A stretch of 64,000 nucleotides of DNA from Corynebacterium jeikeium (GCF_000738175.1 NZ_JFCH01000035.1:1-64000), one strand, 5' to 3'. Numbered from the stretch's first letter, positions 28,107 through 38,320 are shown. The notes: a model not told the origin generated them from the letters alone. A program made the numbers and translations.

Positions 28107-29189
28107 CTAACGAATCGGCACCTGGATGGATACACCACAGCCGGCGCCCGGCGAGCTTTCCACGTGCATGGTCGCGCCAATAAGGTTGGCGCGACGCCGC
28201 ACGCCCGCCAAGCCAACCGGCGACAGGCTCATCTTGTCTGCGGCGATCTTGCTGACTAGTTCTTCGTCCATTCCTCGGCCGTTGTCCACGACATCGAGGC
28301 TGAGCAGGTCGCTCTGGTAGGTCAGGGTGACCCGGGCGCGCGTGGCCTCCGAGTGCTTCACCACGTTAGAGACGAGGGACTGCGCAATGCGGGTGAGCTC
28401 CTGCTCCACTTTCTCGTCCAGGTCGTAGGGCTCACCCTCGACCTCGAAGCTCAAGGCCTCGCCCAGCGGGGTGCCGGAGCTTACGCGCGCCAGGGCGATT
28501 GGCAGGTCGCCGCCGACCAGCGGCCCGGGCTGCAGCGCGGCGATGATGCGCCGGGTTTCGGCCAGGTTGTCCTCGGCGGTGGTGCGGGCAAGACGCAGGT
28601 CCTCCAGAACCTCCGGATCTTCCACCCGGTTCTCTACGGCCTGCAGGATCATGTGGATGGAGCTTAGCCCCTGCGCGATGGTGTCGTGGATCTCCCCGGC
28701 CAGGCGCGTGCGCTCGCCCATTTCGCCTGCGTGTCGGCTGGCTGTCTCGCGGGCGCTGGCCTCGTCACGCAGCTCCTTGAAGCCCACGCCGACGACGGTG
28801 GCGACCACTGCGGCGACGATCGGCCCCAGTGCCTCGCCGCCCTGATAGACCGACAGGGTGGTCACCACTGCGTTGCACGCGATCGCCGGCCACAGTGGCA
28901 GTACGCCGACGCATAGGAAGAACAGCGCGAATGCCATGAAAACGGCGCTCGGAGCCACCAGCAGCAGGCACGCCCAGGTGGCGATGACCAACGTCAGCCA
29001 CAGCCAGGTGGGGCGCAGCCACAGGCCCATAACGTAGATGAAGCACAAGGCCACCGCGTTCCACGACCAGCCGTCCCTGATGATGACCACGGCCATCAGC
29101 AGAGCCATCAGCAGGTGGAGCCCCATACCCAGGTAAGCCCAGGCACGGTTCAGCGCAACGACTTTGTTCGACTTGGCTTTTTGTATCAT
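28107..29189 (-). CDS. chrS: Sensor histidine kinase, ChrS-like (haem sensor)
   Basis: A 360-residue membrane kinase. About six hydrophobic segments fill residues 15-150. The HisKA_3 phosphorylation helix is RLAGEIHDTIAQGLSSIH (His near 167), and the ATP-binding domain has LVSNVVKHSEATRARV and DVVDNGRGMD. The family signals to NarL-type regulators, here the downstream chrA 11 bases away. In corynebacteria ChrS senses haem through its membrane part. ATG 29189 is chosen near the first membrane segment; starts further upstream are possible because the frame is open to 29237. Confidence 0.85.
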   Translation of the reverse strand: MIQKAKSNKVVALNRAWAYLGMGLHLLMALLMAVVIIRDGWSWNAVALCFIYVMGLWLRPTWLWLTLVIATWACLLLVAPSAVFMAFALFFLCVGVLPLWPAIACNAVVTTLSVYQGGEALGPIVAAVVATVVGVGFKELRDEASARETASRHAGEMGERTRLAGEIHDTIAQGLSSIHMILQAVENRVEDPEVLEDLRLARTTAEDNLAETRRIIAALQPGPLVGGDLPIALARVSSGTPLGEALSFEVEGEPYDLDEKVEQELTRIAQSLVSNVVKHSEATRARVTLTYQSDLLSLDVVDNGRGMDEELVSKIAADKMSLSPVGLAGVRRRANLIGATMHVESSPGAGCGVSIQVPIR

Positions 29190-29304
29190 GATCGCCACCA
29201 AGTCTAGTGGCCGAAAGGTGCTATCCGCCTCCGCCAAAAGTATGAGGCAAAGACTACTCCTTAGCCCGATGTGTTCCTTCTATAACGCGCGAAGAATAAG
29301 AACC
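29190..29304. promoter_or_regulatory. chrS-hrtB divergent control region
   Basis: The 115 bases between the divergent starts should hold the ChrA binding site and both promoters. A weak -10-like TATAAC at 29281-29286 faces hrtB with no good -35, as expected for an activated promoter. I could not identify a convincing ChrA operator by eye. Confidence 0.4.
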
Positions 29305-30225
29305 ATGCTAAGTAATAAGTCGTTAGCCCCGGTCCGGGGATTCATGTTTCAGGGGATCCGCGAGCTGCGCGTATCCCGTGGCAAGACGGCGCTCATCATC
29401 ACCACCGTCCTGCTCATCACCGCAATGGTCACGCTCCTGAGCTCCCTGTCGGCAGGCCTGAGCTACCAGTCCGCCTCCGCCTTGGAGCACAAGGTCGGCA
29501 ACGATCGCCAGCTCGTGCTGAACGATTCCGGCGGCACTGTGAACTTGAGTACTGGTTCTCTTACTGACGCCCAAGTTAGCGAGGTCAAGAGCCGTGGCGG
29601 AGAGGTCGTCACAATGGCCCGCTCGAAGGATGAGGAGGGTCAGGCCTTCATCGCAATGTCCGACAACGGCCACAAGCCCAGCGAGGACCTCTACCTCGAG
29701 CACCAGCCCATCCACTGGATGAGCACCGGCGAGGTGGAGAACTTGCCCGGAGCCTCCACCTTCGGCGTGGTTGCCGAAGATGCCGAGCCGATCGACGGCG
29801 CAGTCATGCTGCAGGGCAAGGACGCCCTGGAGGCCAGTGCCTCCTACAAGGGCGAGCAGTCCTCCCTGAACCTCATGATCGTCCTACTCTACGTAATCTC
29901 CGCCCTGGTGCTGGGTGCGTTCTTCACCGTGTGGACGATGCAGCGCCTGCGCGGCGTGGCGATCACCGTGGCGCTCGGCGGAACCCGCTCCAGCATCCTG
30001 AGCGACGCGGTCGGCCAGGCTCTGGTCGTGCTCTTCGTGGGCATCGCCGCGGGCACCCTGCTCACCGTCGGCGTCGGCGGATTCATGGAAGGCATCCCCA
30101 TGGACGTCACCGCCAACACCACCCTCGTCCCGGCCGCCATCCTGCTGGCAGCTGGCCTGCTCGGCGCCGGCCTGTCCATCATCCCCGTAATGAAGGTCGA
30201 TCCGCGAAAGGCAATGAACTCATGA
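29305..30225 (+). CDS. hrtB: Haem export ABC permease, HrtB-like
   Basis: A 306-residue FtsX/MacB-type permease: one N-terminal membrane helix (TALIITTVLLITAMVTLL), an extracytoplasmic domain of about 150 residues and three C-terminal helices. In corynebacteria HrtBA expels toxic haem and is switched on by ChrSA. The divergent chrSA genes support this identity. The alternative ATG at 29344 (MFQGIRELRVSRGK) matches the usual start of the family and may be the true one, giving 293 residues. The stop overlaps the hrtA start as ATGA. Confidence 0.83.
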   Translation: MLSNKSLAPVRGFMFQGIRELRVSRGKTALIITTVLLITAMVTLLSSLSAGLSYQSASALEHKVGNDRQLVLNDSGGTVNLSTGSLTDAQVSEVKSRGGEVVTMARSKDEEGQAFIAMSDNGHKPSEDLYLEHQPIHWMSTGEVENLPGASTFGVVAEDAEPIDGAVMLQGKDALEASASYKGEQSSLNLMIVLLYVISALVLGAFFTVWTMQRLRGVAITVALGGTRSSILSDAVGQALVVLFVGIAAGTLLTVGVGGFMEGIPMDVTANTTLVPAAILLAAGLLGAGLSIIPVMKVDPRKAMNS

Positions 30226-30944
30226 TCTACCCAGCCCTCGAAGTAAAAAACATCTCCCTCGAGATCACCGACGGAACCACCAAGCGCAACCTGCTGACGG
30301 ACGTCAGCTTCAACGTGGATCCCGGCGAGGTCGTAGGCATCACCGGCCCCTCCGGTTCCGGTAAGTCCACCCTGCTGTCCATCATCGGCTGCCTGGAGAC
30401 CGCCACCTCCGGCTCCGCCACCCTGCACGGCGCGGACACCCTAGAGCTCGGCACCGTCTCCGGCCGCCAGGCCGCGGAGATCCGCCGCCGCCACCTGGGC
30501 ATCGTGTTCCAGCAGCCGAACCTGCTGCCGGCACTGACGGCTAAGGAACAGCTCATGGTGATGAGCCGCCTGGATAAGCCATTCGGCATCAGCGGAAAGG
30601 CGTGGCGTCAACAAGAAGAGAAGGCCGAGCGCCTACTCGAGGAAGTGGGCCTGGAAGGGCGAGAAAATGCGAAGGTCTCCGAACTCTCCGGCGGCCAGCA
30701 GGCGCGCGTGAACCTGGCGCGCGCCCTGATGAACGACCCGGCGCTGCTGCTGGTGGACGAGCCGACCGCGGCGCTGGACACCGCCAACGCGCAGCGTGTA
30801 ACCGAGCTGATCGTGGATATGGCGCGCGAGCGCAACACGCCGGTGCTGTACGTCTCCCACGACCAGGAGCAGCTGGCCACGCTGGACCGCCGCATCGAAC
30901 TGGTCGACGGCAAGGCCAGCGAAGTAGAGATGGCGACTACTTAG
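30222..30944 (+). CDS. hrtA: Haem export ABC transporter ATPase, HrtA-like
   Basis: A 240-residue ABC ATPase of the MacB/LolD type. Walker A is GPSGSGKST, the Q-loop is VFQQPNLLP, the signature is LSGGQ and Walker B is [12 protein letters not shown]. It is translationally coupled to hrtB by a four-base overlap and powers haem efflux. ATG 30222 gives the usual start before the first strand. The gene ends eight bases inside the convergent ispG stop region. Confidence 0.88.
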   Translation: MIYPALEVKNISLEITDGTTKRNLLTDVSFNVDPGEVVGITGPSGSGKSTLLSIIGCLETATSGSATLHGADTLELGTVSGRQAAEIRRRHLGIVFQQPNLLPALTAKEQLMVMSRLDKPFGISGKAWRQQEEKAERLLEEVGLEGRENAKVSELSGGQQARVNLARALMNDPALLLVDEPTAALDTANAQRVTELIVDMARERNTPVLYVSHDQEQLATLDRRIELVDGKASEVEMATT

Positions 30945-32097
30945 TCACCCGCACCTCGGCCTTCTGGCCCTCGACGGCCTCCAGGCCCTCCTCCTCGGCG
31001 ATGCGCATAGCTTCCTCGATGAGGGTTTCCACAATCTGATCTTCCGGCACGGTCTTGATGACCTCGCCCTTGACGAAAATCTGGCCCTTACCGTTGCCGG
31101 AGGCCACGCCCAGGTCGGCATCGCGCGCCTCGCCCGGGCCATTCACCACACAGCCCATAACAGCCACGCGCAGCGGGAACTCCATGCCCTCCAGCCCCGC
31201 GGTGACCTCGTCGGCCAGCTTGTACACATCCACCTGCGCGCGACCACAGGAGGGGCAAGACACAATCTCGAGCTTGCGCGGGCGCAGGTTCAGCGACTGC
31301 AGGATCTGGTCGCCGACCTTGATCTCCTCCACCGGATCGGCGGACAGGGACACGCGGATCGTGTCGCCGATGCCCTCGGCCAGCAGGGCGCCGAAAGCCA
31401 CGGAGGACTTGATGGTGCCCTGGAAAGCCGGGCCGGCCTCCGTGACACCCAGGTGCAGCGGGTAATCCGACTGGGCGGCGAGCTGGCGGTAGGCCTCCAC
31501 CATCACGACCGGGTCGTTGTGCTTCACGGAGATGGCGATGTCGCCGTAGCCGTGCTCCTCGAAAAGGCTGGCCTCCCACAGCGCGGATTCGACCAGCGCC
31601 TCAGGCGTGGCCTTCCCGTACTTCTCCATGATGCGCTTATCCAGCGAACCAGCATTGACGCCAATACGGATCGGAATGCCCGCATCCCCGGCGGCCTTCG
31701 CGACCTCCTTGACCCGGCCGTCGAACTCCTTAATGTTGCCGGGGTTCACGCGCACCGCCGCGCAACCTGCGTCGATAGCGCTGAAGATGTACTTCGGCTG
31801 GAAGTGAATATCCGCGATCACCGGGATCGGGGACTTCGCGGCGATCGCCGGCAGGGCCTCGGCATCCACCGTCTTCGGGCACGCCACGCGGACGATGTCG
31901 CAGCCGGAGGCGGTCAGCTGGGCGATCTGCTGCAGCGTCGCATTAACATCGTGCGTCTTCGTGGTGGTCATCGACTGCACCGAGATCGGGTGGTCACTAC
32001 CGACCCCTACCCCGCCGACCATCAGTTGGCGGGTCTTGCGCCGCGGAGCCAGCACCGGAGGCGGACCGTCGGGGATACCCAGGGAAATACCAGACAT
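30937..32097 (-). CDS. ispG: 4-hydroxy-3-methylbut-2-enyl diphosphate synthase (flavodoxin)
   Basis: A 386-residue IspG (GcpE), the [4Fe-4S] enzyme of the MEP pathway that converts MEcPP to HMBPP. The N-terminal TIM barrel shows [21 protein letters not shown]. The cluster domain has [14 protein letters not shown] and [11 protein letters not shown] with the ligand cysteines. ATG 32097 is used; an in-frame TTG at 32109 is too close to the GAAAGG site. The neighbourhood ispG-rseP-dxr puts two MEP-pathway genes around a site-2 protease, as in other actinobacteria. Confidence 0.96.
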   Translation of the reverse strand: MSGISLGIPDGPPPVLAPRRKTRQLMVGGVGVGSDHPISVQSMTTTKTHDVNATLQQIAQLTASGCDIVRVACPKTVDAEALPAIAAKSPIPVIADIHFQPKYIFSAIDAGCAAVRVNPGNIKEFDGRVKEVAKAAGDAGIPIRIGVNAGSLDKRIMEKYGKATPEALVESALWEASLFEEHGYGDIAISVKHNDPVVMVEAYRQLAAQSDYPLHLGVTEAGPAFQGTIKSSVAFGALLAEGIGDTIRVSLSADPVEEIKVGDQILQSLNLRPRKLEIVSCPSCGRAQVDVYKLADEVTAGLEGMEFPLRVAVMGCVVNGPGEARDADLGVASGNGKGQIFVKGEVIKTVPEDQIVETLIEEAMRIAEEEGLEAVEGQKAEVRVTK

Positions 32098-32188
32098 GTA
32101 CGAAGACAACCTTTCAGTCGTGAATGCCGTTCAAACTCCCACCAATTCTACGCGCCGTTCGGCGGGCGCAGAGGTGGGCATCAACTAA

Positions 32189-33433
32189 CTAGAAAATACG
32201 GATCGGGTTAACCACATCGGCGACGATCACGATGATGCCGAACACCAGCAGCACCGCCGTGGCCGCGTACGTGAGCGGCATCAGCTTTGTGTAGTCGGCG
32301 GGGCCGCCGGGCTGCTTGCCGCGCAGGCGGCGGAAGAAATCGCGGATCTTTTCGTAGATCACCACGGCGATGTGCCCGCCGTCCAGCGGTGGCAGCGGTA
32401 CCAGGTTGAAGGCGGCCAGGAAGAGGTTCAGGCTCGCCAAGGTCATGAGGAAGCTCATCCACTGCTGGTACTGCACCAGCTCGCCCCCGACGCGGGAGGC
32501 GCCGACCACGCTCATTGGGGAATCGTCCTCGCGGTTGCCGCCGAAGATGGACTCGACCACGCCTGGCACGCGCTGCGGCAGGGCGATCAGGCCGTGGAAG
32601 GTGTCGTTGACCATGCCGCCCGTGAAGGACAGCGTGCCGCCCACCGCGCTGACGGGGTTGTACTGGTTGATCACGAGCTCCGGGCGCTTGGCGCGGATGC
32701 CGACGGCGCCGGAGGTCATGGTGTTGCCGGCGGTGTTCAACCGTTCGACCAGTTCGATCTGCAGGTCGAGGTTCTTGTGCTGCCCGTTGCGGTCGACGAC
32801 TGCCGGGACCGTGATGCGGTCGCCGACCTGCTTGCCGTCGTCGGCGGCGCGCTCGGCCTCGGCGGCGATGGCCTTGGTGAACTCCCGGAAGTCTTCTGTC
32901 TCTTCGCCGTTGACGGAGAGGAAGGTATCGCCGGTCTGGACGCCAGATGCCGCCGCGGGACCGTCGCCCGTACACTCTTGCAGCGTGCCGTCCGAATTTT
33001 GCTTCGCCGGTGCGCACTGGGTGGATTCGACGGTGGGAGTAAAGACCACGTTGCGGTCCGGCAGTCCCCAGGCCAGCGCCACCCCGTAGAGGATGCCGAG
33101 AGCCAGCAGGATATTCACGATGATGCCGCCGAGCATGACGAAGATGCGCCGGTGCGCCGGCTTGTCATACATGGCGTGCGGGCGCTCTTCGTCGGTCATC
33201 TCGTCCAGCTTCGTCATGCCGGCGATGTCGCAGAAGCCGCCTAGGGGGATGCCCTTCAGGCCGTACTCGGTGTGGCCCTTGCGGAAGCTAAAGATCGTCG
33301 GGCCGAAGCCGATGAAGTAGCGTCGCACGCGCATGCCGGACATGCGGGCGGCAATCAGGTGCCCCGCCTCGTGCAGGGCGATGGATAGGGCGATGCCTAG
33401 GGCGAAGAGAAGGATCCCTAGTCCGAAAGCCAC
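32189..33433 (-). CDS. rseP: Site-2 zinc metalloprotease (RseP/Rip1)
   Basis: A 414-residue intramembrane protease of family M50. The active site HEAGH lies in the first helix (His21, Glu22, His25), and [11 protein letters not shown] near residue 350 provides the third zinc ligand. A PDZ domain lies between them ([19 protein letters not shown]). Rip1-type enzymes cut anti-sigma factors and other membrane proteins, governing cell-envelope responses. The GTG start overlaps the dxr stop by 16 bases, so the two are cotranscribed and coupled. Confidence 0.94.
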   Translation of the reverse strand: MAFGLGILLFALGIALSIALHEAGHLIAARMSGMRVRRYFIGFGPTIFSFRKGHTEYGLKGIPLGGFCDIAGMTKLDEMTDEERPHAMYDKPAHRRIFVMLGGIIVNILLALGILYGVALAWGLPDRNVVFTPTVESTQCAPAKQNSDGTLQECTGDGPAAASGVQTGDTFLSVNGEETEDFREFTKAIAAEAERAADDGKQVGDRITVPAVVDRNGQHKNLDLQIELVERLNTAGNTMTSGAVGIRAKRPELVINQYNPVSAVGGTLSFTGGMVNDTFHGLIALPQRVPGVVESIFGGNREDDSPMSVVGASRVGGELVQYQQWMSFLMTLASLNLFLAAFNLVPLPPLDGGHIAVVIYEKIRDFFRRLRGKQPGGPADYTKLMPLTYAATAVLLVFGIIVIVADVVNPIRIF

Positions 33434-34599
33434 GTGGCCATCCTTTCGTGCGCCTTGGCTCGGGCTTCGCGCTCTGCCGCCAGCACATCTTCGAGGTCGT
33501 TGGGTTCGGCGGACAGGTGCTGGCAGGTCTCCATGGTTGCCGCAACCGTGTCCACAATGCGGGGGAAGCTCAGCCTGCCGTTGAGGAACTCGACGGCCGC
33601 TTCCTCGTTCGCAGCATTATAAACCGCGGGCATCGTTCCCCCGGCAGTGACCGCCTGGCGTGCCAGGATTACGGCCGGGAAGACCTCGTCGTCCAAGGGC
33701 TCGAAGTGCCAGTCGGTTGCCTGGGAAAAGTCCAGCTTGGGCTGTGCATCCGCGATGCGGTCGGGCCACCCGAGGGCCAGGGAGATCGGCAGCTTCATCG
33801 ACGGCGGGGAGGCCTGGGCGATTGTCGCCCCGTCGATGAAGGTGACCATGGAGTGGACGATCGACTGCGGGTGGACAGTCACGTCGATCTTCTCAGCGGG
33901 GATGCCGAACAGCAGGCTGGCCTCAATCAGTTCCAGCCCCTTGTTGACCATCGTCGCGGAGTTAAGGGTGTTCATCTGCCCCATCGACCAAGTCGGATGG
34001 TTGGCGGCCTGCAGCGGGGTTACGTCCTCCAGCTGAGCGCGCGTGTAGCCACGGAAAGGGCCGCCCGAGGCGGTGAGCACGAGCGAGTCCACCTCGTCCA
34101 CCCGCCCGGAACGCAGGCACTGCGCCATCGCGGAGTGCTCGGAATCCACGGGGATTAGCTGCCCTTCGTCCGCCGCCTTCAGTACCAGCTGACCACCTGC
34201 GACGAGCGATTCCTTGTTTGCCAGCGCCAGTTTCGCCTTGGTTCCCAGGGTCGCCAATGTCGCATCGAGGCCCAGAGAGCCGACTAGAGCGTTCAGGATA
34301 ACGTCGCCCTCCCCCAGTTCCGGGCCGATGGCCTCGACCAGCTCACTGGCGGAATCCTTGCCCCGGATGCAGTGGGCGCCGAACTCCCCGTCCAGCCACT
34401 CCGCCGTGTGCTCGGAGGCCACCGCCACGCGCGCAAGATCCAGCCCAAAGTCGCGGACCTGCTGCGCCAGCACATCCGGCTTGGAGCCGTGCGCGGAAAT
34501 GCCAACCAGCTCGAAGCGCTCTGGGTTATCCGCCATCACCTCCAGCGCTTGGGTACCGATGGATCCGGTGCTGCCTAGTACTACTACTCGCGTTTTCAC
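33418..34599 (-). CDS. dxr: 1-deoxy-D-xylulose 5-phosphate reductoisomerase
   Basis: A 393-residue Dxr (IspC), the committed step of the MEP pathway and target of fosmidomycin. The NADPH motif [15 protein letters not shown] starts at residue 5, [12 protein letters not shown] carries metal ligands, and [16 protein letters not shown] is the flexible loop. GTG 34599 is preferred over a longer start at 34644: TAGAAT lies seven bases upstream of it, a leaderless pattern, and homologues begin here. It is the first gene of dxr-rseP-(ispG). Confidence 0.95.
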   Translation of the reverse strand: MKTRVVVLGSTGSIGTQALEVMADNPERFELVGISAHGSKPDVLAQQVRDFGLDLARVAVASEHTAEWLDGEFGAHCIRGKDSASELVEAIGPELGEGDVILNALVGSLGLDATLATLGTKAKLALANKESLVAGGQLVLKAADEGQLIPVDSEHSAMAQCLRSGRVDEVDSLVLTASGGPFRGYTRAQLEDVTPLQAANHPTWSMGQMNTLNSATMVNKGLELIEASLLFGIPAEKIDVTVHPQSIVHSMVTFIDGATIAQASPPSMKLPISLALGWPDRIADAQPKLDFSQATDWHFEPLDDEVFPAVILARQAVTAGGTMPAVYNAANEEAAVEFLNGRLSFPRIVDTVAATMETCQHLSAEPNDLEDVLAAEREARAKAHERMATWLSD

Positions 34600-34606
34600 G
34601 CGGTCT

Positions 34607-34612
34607 ATTCTA
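34607..34612 (-). promoter_or_regulatory. -10 box of a probable leaderless dxr promoter
   Basis: TAGAAT on the minus strand is followed by seven bases and the GTG start at 34599. A copy of the dispersed GGTGACGCC motif overlaps the -35 region. Confidence 0.5.
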
Positions 34613-34613
34613 T

Positions 34614-34634
34614 TTCTTTTCTTGGTGACGCCCC
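34614..34634 (+). repeat. Copy of dispersed T-tract/GGTGACGCC motif (upstream of dxr)
   Basis: TTCTTTTCTTGGTGACGCCCC directly upstream of the dxr promoter box. Confidence 0.5.
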
Positions 34635-34721
34635 GTCTCCCCACCTAAATTGGGTACTTTCCTGGCCACGCCTGCACACGGATAGGGACATTCTTGTCCT
34701 GATGTGTCAAAATAGCGGGGA

Positions 34722-34727
34722 TAGAAT
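34722..34727 (+). promoter_or_regulatory. Promoter -10 box for the DUF2631 gene
   Basis: TAGAAT lies 24 bases before the GTG at 34752, followed by a T-run and AGGAGG, so this message has a short normal leader. GGACA-TTCT-TGTCC just upstream (34686-34699) is a small inverted repeat of unknown meaning. Confidence 0.45.
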
Positions 34728-34751
34728 TTTTTTGACTTTCAGGAGGAAACG

Positions 34752-35153
34752 GTGGCGCAACACTCTAAGGAAGCTGAAGTTTACAACGGCGTATCCACCG
34801 CGGACGTTCCGTCTGCGGCCTGGGGCTGGAGCGAGCTTCCGCGTCGCGGAATCATTACCGCCGGTGTCATCGGCGGCCTGTTCTTGTTGGGCATGCTGTT
34901 TGGCAACCACAAGGGCAACGTTGAGAACATCTGGCTGATCGTGTTGGCAGTCGTGGTTTTCCTCGGCGTTGGCCTGTGGGTGGCTCGCCCGACTTTCAAG
35001 CAGCGCACGACCGTTACCGCTCGCAACAAGCCGGAGGGTCACGTGGAGCCGGTCTGGTCCGCTGACCAGCTGAACCTGACGGGCGCTTACTCCGATCTGA
35101 GCGACGATGAGCTGCGTACCCAGAACATCGACCCGGCTACGCTGAACCGCTAG
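34752..35153 (+). CDS. DUF2631 membrane protein
   Basis: A 133-residue actinobacterial protein with two membrane segments (TAGVIGGLFLLGMLFG and IWLIVLAVVVFLGVGLWV), a basic loop, and an acidic tail (SDLSDDELRTQNIDP). This matches DUF2631 in length and layout. GTG 34752 is fixed by AGGAGGAAACG immediately upstream. It is monocistronic, with its own promoter and a strong terminator behind it. Function is unknown. Confidence 0.85.
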   Translation: MAQHSKEAEVYNGVSTADVPSAAWGWSELPRRGIITAGVIGGLFLLGMLFGNHKGNVENIWLIVLAVVVFLGVGLWVARPTFKQRTTVTARNKPEGHVEPVWSADQLNLTGAYSDLSDDELRTQNIDPATLNR

Positions 35154-35191
35154 CTCTGATCGGCTAGTTTTTAGCCCTCAAAAAATTTTTT

Positions 35192-35227
35192 ACTGCGCAG
35201 GCTGCTTTAAAGCCTGCGCAGTTTTTT
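35192..35227 (+). terminator. Intrinsic terminator behind the DUF2631 gene
   Basis: A 12-bp perfect stem (35192-35203 with 35211-35222) around a 7-base loop is followed by TTTTTT. The T-run overlaps the rlmN stop codon on the other strand, so the hairpin may also slow rlmN transcripts, although the T-run on that side is displaced. Confidence 0.88.
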
Positions 35228-36323
35228 ATCGCTCTTCTGCCGCCAGCTGGCCACAGGCCGCGGCGATCTCCTGGCCCTTCGTATCGCGCACAGTGCAAGG
35301 CACGCCCTGGGCTTCCACCCGGCGGACGAACTCGTCTTGACGATCCTTCGGGGAGGCATCCCACTTGGAGCCGGGCGTGGGATTCAGCGGAATCACATTT
35401 ACGTGCACCTTCGTCCCCAGCGCTCCACGTAGCTTCTTCCCCAGCAGGTCCGCACGCCACGGCTGGTCGTTCATGTCGCGGATCAGTGCGTACTCAATGG
35501 AGACGCGACGGCCGGAAGTATCCGCGTAGTAGCGTGCGGCGTCCAGCACCTCCTCCACCGACCAGCGGTTATTCACCGGTACTAGCTCGTCGCGCAACTC
35601 GTCGTCCGGGGTGTGTAGGGAAACGGCCAGGCGAACCTTCATCTCCTCGTCCGCCAGCTTGCGGATCGCCGGGGCCAGGCCGACCGTCGACACGGTGATG
35701 TTGCGCTGGGAAATGCCGAAGCCGTCCGGCGCTGGTGCGGACACCTTGCGGATGGTGTCCACCACACGCTTGTAGTTGGCCAGTGGCTCCCCCATTCCCA
35801 TGAACACGATGTTGGACAGGCGACCGCCCTCCTCCTGCATCGTGCTGGCCGCCGCGCGGGCTTGCTCCACCATCTCGCCGACGGACAGGTTACGGTCCAG
35901 GCCGCCCTGGCCGGTCGCGCAGAACGGGCAGGCCATGCCGCAGCCAGCCTGGGAGGAAATGCACAGCGTGGCGCGCCCCGGGTAGCGCATCAGCACGCTC
36001 TCCAGCATCGTGCCATCGTGCAGTCGCCACAGCGTCTTGCGCGTCTCCCCATCGTCGGCCTCCATGTTGCGCATGGGGTGCATCAGCTCGGGGAATAGAG
36101 CATCCTTTACCGACGCGCGCTTGGACTCGGGCAGGTCGGTCATCTCCATCGGGTCGCCCTGCAAACGGCCGTAGTATTGACGCCGAATCTGATCCGCCCG
36201 GAACTTCGGCAGACCGAGCTCCTGCACACGCTCCTTGAGTGTCTCCTCATCGAGATCCGCCATGTGTACCGGCGGCATCCCCCTTTTGGGTGCTGCGAAC
36301 TGAAGTTTTACTGGTGTAGCCAT
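35226..36323 (-). CDS. rlmN: 23S rRNA/tRNA adenine C2-methyltransferase
   Basis: A 365-residue radical-SAM enzyme that methylates C2 of A2503 in 23S rRNA and A37 in tRNA. The radical-SAM cysteines are in [14 protein letters not shown], the SAM-binding GMGEPLANY follows, and a C-terminal cysteine in [10 protein letters not shown] acts in the methyl transfer. ATG 36323 begins the conserved sequence; the frame stays open upstream. The stop lies inside the T-run of the preceding terminator. Confidence 0.95.
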   Translation of the reverse strand: MATPVKLQFAAPKRGMPPVHMADLDEETLKERVQELGLPKFRADQIRRQYYGRLQGDPMEMTDLPESKRASVKDALFPELMHPMRNMEADDGETRKTLWRLHDGTMLESVLMRYPGRATLCISSQAGCGMACPFCATGQGGLDRNLSVGEMVEQARAAASTMQEEGGRLSNIVFMGMGEPLANYKRVVDTIRKVSAPAPDGFGISQRNITVSTVGLAPAIRKLADEEMKVRLAVSLHTPDDELRDELVPVNNRWSVEEVLDAARYYADTSGRRVSIEYALIRDMNDQPWRADLLGKKLRGALGTKVHVNVIPLNPTPGSKWDASPKDRQDEFVRRVEAQGVPCTVRDTKGQEIAAACGQLAAEER

Positions 36324-36409
36324 GATGCGCCCATTATTGCACGTAACGGGGGTAACCCTCACATTGCAAAAATCTGAACCCAGCCACGTTATGCCGTTGA
36401 ATGGTAGGT

Positions 36410-36802
36410 ATGAGCGACAACATCCGGAAGTCCATACCGCAGCCGACCAACAAACAAGCGGGTAACACTCCCCCGCACCCGCCGACAACGCACACTAATC
36501 CTCCAGCTGGAACCTCGGCGCAGAATCCGGCGTCACCAAAAAAGAACAGCGAGCAGCGCGAGGTGAAGAAGACCCTGGCGGGAACGACGTGGGTGGCGCT
36601 TATCGTCGGCGTGCTGCTGCTGATCCTGTTGCTGGTGTTTATCCTCCAGAACCAGGAATCCGCCGAGCTCCAGCTGCTGGGCTGGACGATGACCTTCCCG
36701 ATCGGCGTAGGCATGCTGATCGCCGCGATTGTCGGTGCGCTGATCATGGCACTGGTCGGCGGAGTGCGCATCGTGCAACTGCGCAAGCAGGTTACGGAAT
36801 AG
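36410..36802 (+). CDS. LapA-domain (DUF1049) membrane protein
   Basis: A 130-residue protein with a Pro/Asn-rich cytoplasmic N-terminus of about 55 residues and two membrane helices ([19 protein letters not shown] and [19 protein letters not shown]) separated by [18 protein letters not shown], the LapA/DUF1049 pattern. It may help envelope organisation, but the role is unknown. ATG 36410 is used; an in-frame ATG at 36401 is also possible. A copy of the dispersed motif codes for ASPKKN in the flexible N-terminus. It ends against cdsA stop to stop. Confidence 0.75.
   Translation: MSDNIRKSIPQPTNKQAGNTPPHPPTTHTNPPAGTSAQNPASPKKNSEQREVKKTLAGTTWVALIVGVLLLILLLVFILQNQESAELQLLGWTMTFPIGVGMLIAAIVGALIMALVGGVRIVQLRKQVTE
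36529..36546 (-). repeat. Copy of dispersed T-tract/GGTGACGCC motif (in LapA gene)
   Basis: On the minus strand TTCTTTTTTGGTGACGCC, exact core; on the plus strand it encodes ASPKK. Confidence 0.6.
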
Positions 36803-37747
36803 CTACACGCCGCTGAGCATATTCAGCACAACCCAGGTGATCATCGCCGACGGCAACATGCCATCCAGGCGATCCATCAGGCCGCCGTGGCCCGGCAGCA
36901 TACCGGACATATCCTTGATCCCGAGGTCGCGCTTGAACTGCGACTCCACCAGGTCGCCGAGGGTGGCGCAGCAGGCCAGGCCGGGCCCCAGCAGCAGACC
37001 GACCCAGAACGGGCCGGAAAGCAGCAAGGTCACGCAGGCCACACCGATGGCGGTGGATAGGATCAGCGAGCCGACGAAGCCCTCCCAGGACTTCTTGGGA
37101 CTGACAGCGGGCGCCATCGGGTGCGTGCCGAAAAGCACGCCGGCGATGTAACCGCCCACGTCGGAGCCCACAACACACAGCATGAACGTGACGATGAAGG
37201 CCCAGCCGTCGACGTGATCGCGCTCCATACGCGACAACATGGCCGCGAAGCTGCCAAACAGGGGGATCCACGTCAGTACAAAAACGCCGACCGCCGTATC
37301 CCGCAGATAGTTATGCGGAGGCGAGGAACGGCCGTGGTGGAATAGGCGCGTCACCATCAGCAACAACACGCTGATGACGAAACCCGCCAGCGCGCCCGTC
37401 GGCCCGAAGGGCCACGAAAGCCACACGATCACCTGCGCGCCTAAGAAGAGGACGGGCAGGTTCAGCACATAGCCGCCCTCGTAGAGCCGGCGCCAGACTT
37501 CATAAACCGCCAGCGACAAGGCCAAGGCCACCAGCGGATACCACGCGAAAGGTGTGAAGAGCCCCGCGATGGCGATGGCGCCCAGAAATACGCCGACGGC
37601 GATGGCCTGTTTCAGATCCCGGCCGGGACCATTCTTGGGTTTCGGGCGAGCAACGATGGGAAATCGGCCTTTCGTGCGCGGGGGCTGGCGGGCGCTCGAG
37701 TTAAACCTCGAGCAGTTCCTTCTCCTTGGCCTCGACCAGGGAATCAA
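36803..37747 (-). CDS. cdsA: Phosphatidate cytidylyltransferase
   Basis: A polytopic enzyme that makes CDP-diacylglycerol from phosphatidate and CTP, the precursor of phosphatidylinositol, cardiolipin and PI-anchored lipoglycans. The C-terminal signature [19 protein letters not shown] followed by LMDRLDGML is complete, and eight or so membrane helices precede it. The start is uncertain: homology begins at [11 protein letters not shown], and no ATG, GTG or TTG lies between the frr stop and that point. The only conventional start nearby is TTG 37747, inside frr. A GAAAGG site instead points to an ATC codon at 37657. Confidence 0.88.
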   Translation of the reverse strand: MIPWSRPRRRNCSRFNSSARQPPRTKGRFPIVARPKPKNGPGRDLKQAIAVGVFLGAIAIAGLFTPFAWYPLVALALSLAVYEVWRRLYEGGYVLNLPVLFLGAQVIVWLSWPFGPTGALAGFVISVLLLMVTRLFHHGRSSPPHNYLRDTAVGVFVLTWIPLFGSFAAMLSRMERDHVDGWAFIVTFMLCVVGSDVGGYIAGVLFGTHPMAPAVSPKKSWEGFVGSLILSTAIGVACVTLLLSGPFWVGLLLGPGLACCATLGDLVESQFKRDLGIKDMSGMLPGHGGLMDRLDGMLPSAMITWVVLNMLSGV

Positions 37748-38258
37748 CCTGCTCGACGTAGTTGTGGGTGATCTTCTCCAGATCCTTCTCAGCTGCGCGA
37801 ACTTCGTCCTCGCCGGCCTCGCCATCCTTCTGGATCTTGCCCAGCTGCTCCATGCCCTTGCGGCGGATGTTGCGGATGGCGATCTTCGCGTCCTCGCCCT
37901 TGGCCTTGGCCATCTTGACCATTTCCTTGCGGCGCTCCTCGGTGAGCTGCGGGATCGTGACGCGCAGCACCTGGCCGTCGTTGGTGGGGTTGACGCCCAG
38001 GTCGGAGTTGCGGATAGCGTTCTCGATCGCATCCATGGTGGACTGCTCATAAGGCTTGATCAGCAGCATGCGGGGCTCCGGAACACTGATGGTGGCCATC
38101 TGGGTGATCGGAGTGGGAACGCCGTAGTACTCGGCGACAACGCCGTTGAACATGGAGGGGTTGGCGCGACCGGTGCGGATGGTCGTCAGATCCTCTCGGG
38201 CGTGCTCCACGGAGCTAGTCATGCGCTCTTCGGACTCAAGCAGAATATCGTCAATCAT
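37701..38258 (-). CDS. frr: Ribosome recycling factor
   Basis: A 185-residue RRF, full length, which with EF-G splits post-termination ribosomes. The N-terminus [20 protein letters not shown], the [19 protein letters not shown] segment and the C-terminal coiled-coil arm are typical. It follows pyrH by 62 bases. The reading frame of cdsA may begin inside its last 50 bases. Confidence 0.97.
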   Translation of the reverse strand: MIDDILLESEERMTSSVEHAREDLTTIRTGRANPSMFNGVVAEYYGVPTPITQMATISVPEPRMLLIKPYEQSTMDAIENAIRNSDLGVNPTNDGQVLRVTIPQLTEERRKEMVKMAKAKGEDAKIAIRNIRRKGMEQLGKIQKDGEAGEDEVRAAEKDLEKITHNYVEQVDSLVEAKEKELLEV

Positions 38259-38320
38259 GATTAGAAATTTACCAGCTTACGGTGGGGATATGGGTTTAGG
38301 GATCGGGTTATGTTGGCTCT

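Noticed and set aside
34722..34740. T-run as a terminator behind dxr or before DUF2631
   Set aside because: No stable GC-rich stem precedes it; it lies between a -10 box and AGGAGG and fits a short leader.
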